This document shows, one piece after another, positions 1 through 6,708 of a DNA stretch of 16,497 bases (positions within the stretch are counted from its first letter, which is position 1; every line of letters starts with the position of its first letter). Origin of the DNA: JBNGDW01 sp049975325. Lineage in GTDB: Bacteria > Cloacimonadota > Cloacimonadia > JGIOTU-2 > JBNGDW01. The translations under genes were made by a program, and so were the position numbers. The stretch spans positions 1-16,497 of the forward strand of contig JBNGDW010000032.1 of NCBI GenBank assembly GCA_049975325.1. The letters are read 5' to 3'. The notes under the pieces are model-generated. The model ran no database searches, was not told the origin of the DNA, and worked only from the letters and a program-made list of their open reading frames with translations.

Positions 1-1678
1 GCTTTTCTATATCCTCAGGATGGTTTTGAATCTCGCTATTAATCCTTTTAAGATCAGCATCAAGCTTTCTTATTTGCAATGCTGTAAGCAACTTCTCTGC
101 CTCTCCAATGGTATATTGATTTTCTGTGAATAAAATATCTGCCACAATGCCTGATTCTTCTTCAGTAAAAGAATCCAAAAGTTGCGAGGCGTTCATCTCC
201 CAGGTAGAAGAGGTCTCTTTTGCATATTTCTTAAGTAGGCTAACAAGCTTTTTATAAGTGGGATGTGAAAAATATTCCTCTTGGAGGGCATTAATTAGTT
301 TTGTATTGGACTCTGGCATATTTAAGATTGTTTTGAGAAGCTCTTTCTCTTCTAAGGTTTGATCAAGATTGGGTAGGGGCGAGCCAGAGGGTTTCCGCCC
401 ATATTTTGGCTGGGGCAATTTGATCTCATTTAGCATATTGCTTTCGCTTATATTGAATATTTCAGCCACCTTCTGTGTATAGAGCTGCCGTTCGACTGGA
501 CTTTTTATAAGAGAAAGATCATCTATCAGTTCTTCAATAGCTTTCGTCTTGTTTTCCATATTCAAATCAGCGTTGTAAATTTCTTTAATAAAATCATAGA
601 AATATCTGGCATTTTGTAGTTCTTCTTCCAGGCGGGCTTTGCCAAATTTATCCAAAAATGAATCAGGGTCAAGGTCATCCGGGAGCAAAACGATTTTTGG
701 GTATACGCCATTTTCCAAACATGTCTTAATAGCGCGAACAGCAGCATCAATCCCTGCCCGGTCAGAATCATACATAATATAAAGATTTTGAGTGTATCTT
801 GCAAGTAATTTTATTTGATTATCTGTCAGTGCAGTGCCCAGAGTTGCGACAACATTGCGAAATTCATGCTGATATACTTTCAGTAAATCTGTATTGCCTT
901 CCACAAGGATGGCAAAATCTCGGGCTATAATTTCCTGTTTGGTTTGATATAGCCCGAAAAGATGATAGCGCTTCTGATATATAGGCGTTTCTGGAGAATT
1001 GATATACTTCGCCTGCCATTTGTCGTTATTTTGATAGATTCTCCCCCCAAAGGCAATAACTTTCCCATCTACTGAGAAGATGGGAAAGATAATTCGACCT
1101 TGGAATTTATCTATCAACTCATCATTTCGGGAAGTAAAAAGTCCACTTTTCAATGCCAAACTTTTATCTAACCCATTTTTTTTGAGATAGTTAAAAAGGG
1201 AGTTCTTTTGGTCCGGTGCTAATCCTAACTGGAAGGTATGTATTGTATCATCAGTAAGATGGCGGGAATAGAGGTATTGGAGAGCCGCTTCTTCTTTTTT
1301 AAGGTTGGCTCTGTAATATTTATGGGCAGATTGATAAAGGTCATAAAGCTGTATATATAAGGTCTGTCTTTCAGGAGATATTTCTCTTTCGGGAAGTGTA
1401 ATTCCGACTCGACTTGCAAGTCTTTTAATAGCCTCGCTAAAACTGATCTTTTCATACTCCATAAGAAAGGTAAATACATTTCCTCCCTTGCCACAACCAA
1501 AACATTTGAAGATTTGTTTTGAGGGACTAACCATAAATGAAGGTGTTTTCTCCTGATGAAAAGGGCAGAGAGCCTTGTAATTTGCCCCGCTCCGCTTAAG
1601 GGGGATGTATTCGCCTATAACCTGGACGATATCATTCGCTGCACGTATATCGTCTATTATTTTTTGGTCATAACCCAT
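1..1678 (-). CDS. dnaG: DNA primase DnaG (C-terminal end cut by window edge)
   Basis: DnaG makes the RNA primers for DNA replication and works with the replicative helicase. I translated the strand by hand and found 559 uninterrupted codons; the reading frame leaves the window at the left edge, so only the last part of the helicase-binding domain is missing (family members are about 600 residues). A CHC2 zinc finger is visible at C38, H41, C59 and C62. The TOPRIM catalytic core shows VEGNTD (E260, D264) and the metal-binding YDSD (D304, D306) followed by RAG. The start ATG has AGGAG eight bases upstream. The gene follows an unknown ORF after an 85-base gap that contains a perfect inverted repeat overlapping the ribosome binding site. 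It is the most distal gene of an rpsU-cvpA-mutS2-orf-dnaG cluster; rpoD is expected next, outside the window. Confidence 0.97.
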   Translation of the reverse strand, partial: MGYDQKIIDDIRAANDIVQVIGEYIPLKRSGANYKALCPFHQEKTPSFMVSPSKQIFKCFGCGKGGNVFTFLMEYEKISFSEAIKRLASRVGITLPEREISPERQTLYIQLYDLYQSAHKYYRANLKKEEAALQYLYSRHLTDDTIHTFQLGLAPDQKNSLFNYLKKNGLDKSLALKSGLFTSRNDELIDKFQGRIIFPIFSVDGKVIAFGGRIYQNNDKWQAKYINSPETPIYQKRYHLFGLYQTKQEIIARDFAILVEGNTDLLKVYQHEFRNVVATLGTALTDNQIKLLARYTQNLYIMYDSDRAGIDAAVRAIKTCLENGVYPKIVLLPDDLDPDSFLDKFGKARLEEELQNARYFYDFIKEIYNADLNMENKTKAIEELIDDLSLIKSPVERQLYTQKVAEIFNISESNMLNEIKLPQPKYGRKPSGSPLPNLDQTLEEKELLKTILNMPESNTKLINALQEEYFSHPTYKKLVSLLKKYAKETSSTWEMNASQLLDSFTEEESGIVADILFTENQYTIGEAEKLLTALQIRKLDADLKRINSEIQNHPEDIEK

Positions 1679-1688
1679 TGCACCAGCT

Positions 1689-1718
1689 CCTGTTTTATAC
1701 AGTATAAGATAAAACAGG
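1689..1718 (-). promoter_or_regulatory. Inverted repeat overlapping the dnaG ribosome binding site
   Basis: Two perfect 10-base arms (CCTGTTTTAT and ATAAAACAGG) are separated by a 10-base loop. In the dnaG transcript the 3' arm ends inside AGGAG, the dnaG Shine-Dalgarno sequence, so a folded hairpin would partly hide it. A second, nested dyad (TTATAC, one base, GTATAA) is centred on 1701 and competes with the outer stem. It could be an mRNA hairpin that tunes primase translation, or a protein-binding operator. The repeat is seen directly; the role is inference. Confidence 0.55.
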
Positions 1719-1763
1719 AAAAAGACATATTAAATTTGTATTTTCAATCCATTTATTTTTTCT

Positions 1764-2231
1764 TTAATAGCCTTTCGGGGGAGATATCCTTTTGCCCAAT
1801 TTTTCTAAGCCCAGTTGCTTTATTTGATCATATATTCTCTCTACCTCTCTTTCCAGCTCCTCGACAGAAGTATTTTTATTTGCGACAGTCTCTTTTACAT
1901 ATTTTTCAACCTTCTGATGATTGTTTCTGAATTTTTGATTTATATCTTTCCACGGAATATCTTTAAGAGCATTTGCAAATTTTGGATTATAATCCATAAT
2001 ACCCTTCACAAGAAGAAACGCTATGGCTGGATATCCTAGATAACCAGCCCAATAAGAGGCATTATCATTTGCCATAATAGCATTATTTTCAGGGTCATAT
2101 TTGACGATATACTTTTTATTTCTTGTAGAAGAATAGACTTCTCCAGAATTGTCCGAGACAGAGATTCTATTATCAGCGATACTGCCGAGTGCTTCGTAAA
2201 TTTTTATTTTTGGCGGTAATTTCCAGAGCAT
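1764..2231 (-). CDS. Conserved-looking protein of unknown function, 155 aa
   Basis: I do not recognise a named family. The protein is soluble-looking, with no signal peptide. The N-terminal half carries a compact region (PPKIKIYEALGSIADNRI, then NDNASYWAGYLGYPAIAFLL) whose Trp, Tyr, Gly and Pro residues look like a folded core. The last third, about residues 105-150, is charged and helical and could form a coiled coil. The start ATG has GAGGAG about eleven bases upstream; another ATG lies closer to it but in a different frame. The gene sits 29 bases after mutS2 and 85 bases before dnaG on the same strand, so it is probably cotranscribed with replication and repair genes. That position suggests, but does not show, a role linked to nucleic acids. 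It is probably a real gene, given its length, spacing and codon use. Confidence 0.8.
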   Translation of the reverse strand: MLWKLPPKIKIYEALGSIADNRISVSDNSGEVYSSTRNKKYIVKYDPENNAIMANDNASYWAGYLGYPAIAFLLVKGIMDYNPKFANALKDIPWKDINQKFRNNHQKVEKYVKETVANKNTSVEELEREVERIYDQIKQLGLEKLGKRISPPKGY

Positions 2232-2260
2232 AATTGCTTCATCTCCTCAATATACTTTTT

Positions 2261-4636
2261 TTATCGCAGAGCAGCAACCGTTACTCCACTACCACCTTCG
2301 TCTTCTGGAGCAGAATGATATTCAGAAATTCTAGGATCAAGTTCGAGATGGTTCCATACCTTTTTTCTGAGTTGTCCAGTTCCTTTGCCATGTAATATAC
2401 GGATTTGCTGCCGATTTAGAAGTAAAGCCCTATCTATATATCGATCTATTTCCTGGCGTGCTTCCTCAAATGTCATTCCGCGGATATTCAGCTCGAGGCT
2501 AAGTTCATGGCTTACATCAGCATGCACAGTAATAGAGCTCTCACTCCGCGAGATTTTTCTATCCTTCAAATAATTTTCAGGCACTTTGTATAGATTTTTG
2601 GAACTTACTTTGTAGGTAACCCCGTCCACCAGAACCTGTGCAGAGTTTTTGTCAATAGCCTTTATGATTCCCACAAGATTTAATGGCTTTATAAATGCTA
2701 AGTCTTTAATATTTGGATTGGTTAGCGGTTCAAATTCTCGTGGTAAGAGTTTTTCTTTTTCCCGTTCGATTTTTTGCCGTTCGCGCCCGATTTTTTGTTT
2801 AACCTCTTTTACAGACGCATAGTTAATCTTTTTTTCATGTTTAATCTGGTTTTTGAGTTTACCAAGTTCGTGATTAAAACCCTGTTGAAGTTCTGCAAGA
2901 TATTCCTCGGCTTCAGCAATGTACTGTTTTTTTAGTTCTTTTTCTTTCTCTTTCCACTCATCTTCCTTTTTTTGAAACGATTCTAATGCTTGCTTTGCCA
3001 GAGCATTTTTGATTTCGTATTCTGTAATCTGTTGTGAGAGTTCTACTCTCTGTTGCTCAACCTGTTTTAGAATTTGGCTTAGCTGCTGGCTTTCCTCATC
3101 CAATAGGCTGTGCGCACGGCGAGTTACTTGTTCTGGAAGTTTTTGCTCCCCAGCGATGTCAAGAGCATAGCTATTTCCTGGGAACCCTATATCGAGGTGA
3201 TAGGTCGGGATAAGCCTTTTTTGATCAAATCTCATTGATGCATTTTCACATTGAGGATGCTCAGTGGCAAAGAGTTTTAATTTATTAAGATGTGTGGTAA
3301 TAACTATAATGGATTTTTTCTCCAAAAGCATCTCCAAAATTGCTTGGGCAAGTGCTGCACCTTCCTCAGGATCAGTTCCTGTCCCAAGTTCATCAACGAG
3401 TATAAGACTGTGCCTGTCAGCATGTTGTAAGATATTCTTTATTCTTCGTATATGCGAGGCAAAGGTACTAATTGAATCTTCAATTGATTGCTCATCATTA
3501 ATATCAGTGAAGATGTTCGAAAAAATTCCGATAGTGGCTTCTTCTGCAGGTATAAGTAATCCAGATAGTGCCATCAAGGTGAGCAGTCCCACTGCTTTGA
3601 GCGTGACTGTCTTTCCACCTGTATTTACCCCTGAAATAACGAGACACAAGTAGTCGGTTCCCAGAGTAAGAGAAAAGGGCACAATTTTTTCTTTACTATC
3701 AAGTGTGCTATAAAGCAGGGGATGCCGTGCATTTTTTAATTTAATAATAGGATCATCCTGTATAAGCGGTGGTTTGGCATCTATTTTTAGACTATATTTG
3801 CCAGCTGCATTTAAAAAATCTATCTGTTGCAAAATTTTGAGATTATTATATAGTTCTGGATAGAGAGTTTTAAGTTCCTCATATAGTTGAGAGAGTATCC
3901 TGCGAATTTCTCTTTTTTCTTCCTCTTCTAAGCTAATAAGTGCATTGTTTAGATCAACTATGCTGATAGGTTCGATAAAATACGAGGCTCCTGATTGGGA
4001 ACGATCATGAATAATGCCTTTTAATACCCTTGTTCCTCCTTCTTTTACAGGGATAACATACCGTCGATCCCGAATGGTGATAATCTGCTCCTGAATGATA
4101 TTTTTGTACTCTTTTTGGGTGATTAGTTTTTCTAAAGTTGAGTAAATTCTCTGCTTGGTATGCTCATATTGATGGCGGATGTTACTAAGAGCTTTACTCG
4201 CAGTAGATTTGATTTCCCCATTGGGCTCAAATGTTTTCTCGAATCTTTTTTCAAGGTCTTTGGTTGGAACAATTTTCTTGATCAGGGAGTAAAGATGTGG
4301 GTGTTGGCCTTTATGAATGGTGGTATTTGATCTGAGTATATGTGAAATCTTTATATTTTGATAGAAGGAGAGAAATTCGGGGATGGAGAGAGGCTCATTA
4401 TGCGATAGTTTTAGGAAGAGAGGTTCGATATCGACAAGGCCGCTGATGTCAAATTGGTTACCCTGTCTTAGAAAATTATAGGCATCTTCAAGTAAAGCAA
4501 GACGACTCTCGATATCCTTTTTTGTGTGGAGCTGATGCAACTCATCTACAATATGTTCACCAAGAGGAGAGGTGCAATAGCTTTTGATCTGTGCCTGGAC
4601 TTTTGTGAATTCTAACTCCTCAAACGCTTCTTTCAT
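2261..4636 (-). CDS. mutS2: MutS2 ATPase/endonuclease
   Basis: MutS2 proteins are MutS relatives without the mismatch-recognition domain. They act on recombination intermediates and, in Bacillus, on collided ribosomes. The 791 residues match the family length of about 780-800. Seen in order: MutS-type core and lever helices (about 1-310), Walker A GVNTGGKT (336-343, usually GPNTGGKT), Walker B LILVDE (411-416) followed by LGTGTDPEEGAALA, the H-loop TTHL (447-450), a long charged coiled coil (about 515-655), and a C-terminal Smr domain (about 714-791) with HGKGTG at 749-754. The usual LDxRG motif of Smr reads LNIRG here (716-720). The start codon directly follows the cvpA stop codon and has no clear Shine-Dalgarno sequence, which suggests translational coupling to cvpA. 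Confidence 0.96.
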   Translation of the reverse strand: MKEAFEELEFTKVQAQIKSYCTSPLGEHIVDELHQLHTKKDIESRLALLEDAYNFLRQGNQFDISGLVDIEPLFLKLSHNEPLSIPEFLSFYQNIKISHILRSNTTIHKGQHPHLYSLIKKIVPTKDLEKRFEKTFEPNGEIKSTASKALSNIRHQYEHTKQRIYSTLEKLITQKEYKNIIQEQIITIRDRRYVIPVKEGGTRVLKGIIHDRSQSGASYFIEPISIVDLNNALISLEEEEKREIRRILSQLYEELKTLYPELYNNLKILQQIDFLNAAGKYSLKIDAKPPLIQDDPIIKLKNARHPLLYSTLDSKEKIVPFSLTLGTDYLCLVISGVNTGGKTVTLKAVGLLTLMALSGLLIPAEEATIGIFSNIFTDINDEQSIEDSISTFASHIRRIKNILQHADRHSLILVDELGTGTDPEEGAALAQAILEMLLEKKSIIVITTHLNKLKLFATEHPQCENASMRFDQKRLIPTYHLDIGFPGNSYALDIAGEQKLPEQVTRRAHSLLDEESQQLSQILKQVEQQRVELSQQITEYEIKNALAKQALESFQKKEDEWKEKEKELKKQYIAEAEEYLAELQQGFNHELGKLKNQIKHEKKINYASVKEVKQKIGRERQKIEREKEKLLPREFEPLTNPNIKDLAFIKPLNLVGIIKAIDKNSAQVLVDGVTYKVSSKNLYKVPENYLKDRKISRSESSITVHADVSHELSLELNIRGMTFEEARQEIDRYIDRALLLNRQQIRILHGKGTGQLRKKVWNHLELDPRISEYHSAPEDEGGSGVTVAALR

Positions 4637-5200
4637 CTATGGAGTAGGTTGGGTTTCGATCTCTTCTTTTAATTCCTGAGTTTTTTTTGCTAATTGTTTA
4701 TAGTATTTGTTATTTTTGATATGAGTATCAAGGTTGGTTGTCGCAAGGAAGTATGCAATACTTTTGTTATTCCACTTGATCACTTCTGCGTCAGTTATTA
4801 CTTTCTTATTTTTGTCAGATAATGGTAGCCATTGTACGGTGAAAGTGATGAGGAAGATTAGAATAAGGGCTTTAGCTGCTCCAAGGAGGAATCCTAATAT
4901 TTTGTCAAGTGAAGATAGCCGTAGTGCGGTTACCACCTTTTTTATTAAATTAACGATTAGGTTAAGGAGGATTATCACCACTATGAATATGAGAACTATG
5001 CCTATTATATTGATAACTGCTGCCGGGAGCTCAAATGTATCTTTGAAGAATTCAGAGACCTTGGGGCCCCATTGAACAGCGATAATCAAGGCGATTAGCC
5101 AGCCGACAAGACGAGTAATCCCATCAAAAAAACCCCTTTTTAGCCCTCTGATGCCAAGAAATATAATAAGTCCAAGTGCTATTAAGTTGACAATATTCAT
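4637..5200 (-). CDS. cvpA: CvpA family inner-membrane protein
   Basis: This is a 187-residue integral membrane protein of the CvpA family, which is named for colicin V production; the biochemical role is poorly known. Four hydrophobic segments are visible at about residues 3-19, 31-45, 60-86 and 101-125, followed by a polar C-terminal tail rich in Lys, Gln and Glu. The N-terminal pattern with GLKRGFFDG between the first two membrane segments is characteristic. Its stop codon touches the mutS2 start codon; cvpA-mutS2 adjacency is a recurrent arrangement in many bacteria. No Shine-Dalgarno sequence is obvious before the ATG, and the 198-base gap to rpsU holds no clear promoter, so the transcription start is unresolved. 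Confidence 0.88.
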   Translation of the reverse strand: MNIVNLIALGLIIFLGIRGLKRGFFDGITRLVGWLIALIIAVQWGPKVSEFFKDTFELPAAVINIIGIVLIFIVVIILLNLIVNLIKKVVTALRLSSLDKILGFLLGAAKALILIFLITFTVQWLPLSDKNKKVITDAEVIKWNNKSIAYFLATTNLDTHIKNNKYYKQLAKKTQELKEEIETQPTP

Positions 5201-5398
5201 TTTTTGTGGCGTTATCTCAGGCTAAATTGAAAAGAGCCATCTGCAATGATGCCTTTTTGGGCTGAATACAGATTCTCAACATTTTTTATAGCAAGCAAGT
5301 AGCCCCCGGATCTTCTATTGTTAATCGAGTTTACTTATTATCAGTCAATTGGTATGAATTAGAGGTGCGTTTCAAAACCATAAATTTTCGCTACAGTT

Positions 5399-5593
5399 TT
5401 ATCTTGCCCTCTGCTGATTTCTCTTGATTTTCCTTAATGTGGCATTCATTTCGCGACGCTTTTTATCACTAGGCTTCTCATAATACCTATGTTTTTTGAC
5501 ATCCGAAAGCACGCCTGCTCTTTGTACTTTTCTGTTAAACCGTTTAAGCGCCTGATCAAATCTTATATTTTCTTTAAGGATTACCTCTACCAC
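5399..5593 (-). CDS. rpsU: 30S ribosomal protein S21
   Basis: S21 is a small basic protein of the 30S subunit, important for initiation on some mRNAs. The reading shows ENIRFDQALKRFNRK, then KHRYYEKPSDKKRRE and a Lys/Arg-rich helical tail, as in the family. I choose the GTG at 5593 (64 residues). It gives exactly the E. coli spacing of nine residues up to the conserved Glu-Asn, and GGTGAT, complementary to the 16S 3' end, lies five bases upstream. The upstream in-frame ATG at 5605 (68 residues) has GAAGG touching it with no spacer, so it is a poor initiation site. A predicted promoter gives a leader of about 24 bases to the GTG. The gene heads the cluster leading to dnaG, as in the classical rpsU-dnaG-rpoD operon. 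Confidence 0.92.
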   Translation of the reverse strand: MVEVILKENIRFDQALKRFNRKVQRAGVLSDVKKHRYYEKPSDKKRREMNATLRKIKRNQQRAR

Positions 5594-5623
5594 AAATATC
5601 ACCATCCTTCAAATTTTTACTTT

Positions 5624-5651
5624 AATTTATTGCTTATTGCAATTATGTCAA
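5624..5651 (-). promoter_or_regulatory. Putative sigma-70-type promoter of rpsU
   Basis: On the minus strand a perfect TTGACA (5651-5646) is followed after 16 bases by TAAATT (5629-5624, four of six consensus bases). Transcription would start near 5617, about 24 bases before the preferred GTG start of rpsU. The -35 box is convincing; the -10 box is only moderate in such AT-rich DNA. Confidence 0.45.
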
Positions 5652-5814
5652 TTATTTTCCTTTTGAGGAGGAAATGGAGTAATTGTTTAGCAATATTATT
5701 GTCTTATCGATTGGCTCCCGAAAAGCCACCACTTATTTGGGGAGCATCTATTTTAATAGATCATCTTCGGCAGATCAAATAATACCTTGAAACCGTGTGT
5801 CCTCTGACGAGACT

Positions 5815-6516
5815 CTAACTTTTTTTATAGTGTTTTTTAAGTTCAACCTCGAATTCTTTGGTAAGTTGGTCCGGCTCATATTCAGGAGCAGATTCAATCT
5901 TATCTTTAGTAAGGTCTACATCTAATCTGTTTTCACTCCAGTCCACTCCTTTTATGTAGCGGCTTGGAATTAGCTTACTGACCTGTTTTCTATTGAGCAC
6001 AATGTAGGCTATAGTCCGGCGTTTGGTGTTCATAAGAAAGTCTTCCACATATCCTGCCTTTTTCTCATCTTTTGTAATTACGATATAGTCAATAATCTCT
6101 CGTGCGCTTCGTAGGTGCCTATCGAGTTGTTCTTCTTCGGTCTCAGCTCTGGTAGATTCCTCTTGTATGTCAAATGCTGGGAGAGGGATAAAGTCATCAC
6201 CAATTGGCCATGAGTAATATTTGAAAAGTTCAGCCTGCTTTTGCAGAGAGACTGGCTTATCTAAATCAATACATGGGCTGTTTTTTATCTTTTCCTTTGT
6301 GAGATCTACAGGAAATTTGTGTGCCTTTATCCCAGGTTGCCCTATAGAATTAGGAGAAATAAGCACTCTCTTGCCGCTAAGCCAGGTGCCTGTAGAAACC
6401 ACTACATATCGGATTTTCCAATTTCGGTCGTCAAAAAAGATATCATGAATCTTTCCTATATCACCGTCAATTGCTTGAACTTTATAGCCGATTAAATCTT
6501 TTACTTTGTATACCAT
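5815..6516 (-). CDS. Two-domain PRC-barrel protein
   Basis: PRC-barrel domains are small beta-barrels found in photosynthetic reaction centre H subunits, RimM and many stress or envelope proteins of unknown role. This 233-residue protein has two copies. The first, about residues 1-80, shows VKDLIGYKV, DGDIGKIHDIFFDD and IRYVVV followed by a VLIS segment. The second, about 97-175, shows a REIIDYIVITKD segment, then GYVEDFLMNTKRRTIAYIVL. A charged tail follows. There is no signal peptide or membrane segment, so it is probably cytoplasmic or peripheral. The start is supported by AGGAG five bases before the ATG. It lies alone between rpsU and uvrA with gaps of about 200 bases on both sides, so it may be its own transcription unit. 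Its specific function cannot be read from the sequence. Confidence 0.88.
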   Translation of the reverse strand: MVYKVKDLIGYKVQAIDGDIGKIHDIFFDDRNWKIRYVVVSTGTWLSGKRVLISPNSIGQPGIKAHKFPVDLTKEKIKNSPCIDLDKPVSLQKQAELFKYYSWPIGDDFIPLPAFDIQEESTRAETEEEQLDRHLRSAREIIDYIVITKDEKKAGYVEDFLMNTKRRTIAYIVLNRKQVSKLIPSRYIKGVDWSENRLDVDLTKDKIESAPEYEPDQLTKEFEVELKKHYKKS

Positions 6517-6708
6517 TTAGGCTCCTTTATTCTCCTAGCGAGCCAGGAGGAATTATAAATATCTGTTAAGTGCTTGCATTATTTAGAAAGGTTTTTAGCC
6601 TGCAAGCCAGCAATTTTACCAAGATTTTATTACCCATTTTCCCATCCATACTTTGGATTTAAAAAGGGAACAACTTGTTTACTGGGTCAAGTTTTTTGTT
6701 TCAGGGGT
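6517..6708. other. Gap between uvrA end and the PRC-barrel gene
   Basis: No gene is seen in these 192 bases. A six-base stem (AACTTG/CAAGTT, 6672-6693, ten-base loop) is followed on the plus strand by a T-rich run and on the minus strand by CCCTTTTT a few bases later. It could be a weak bidirectional terminator for uvrA, but the stem is short and AT-rich. The PRC-barrel promoter should also lie here, but I cannot place it with confidence. Confidence 0.3.

Noticed and set aside
5212..5334. A 40-codon open frame on the minus strand between rpsU and cvpA, ending GSFQFSLR
   Set aside because: It follows two stop codons, has no ATG or ribosome binding site, and matches nothing I recognise. At most it is a gene remnant.
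5594..5814. Possible riboswitch or small RNA in the gap between the PRC-barrel gene and rpsU
   Set aside because: Only a 5-base stem (TGGCT/AGCCA near 5715) is visible and no known motif is recognisable; the rpsU promoter explains part of the gap.
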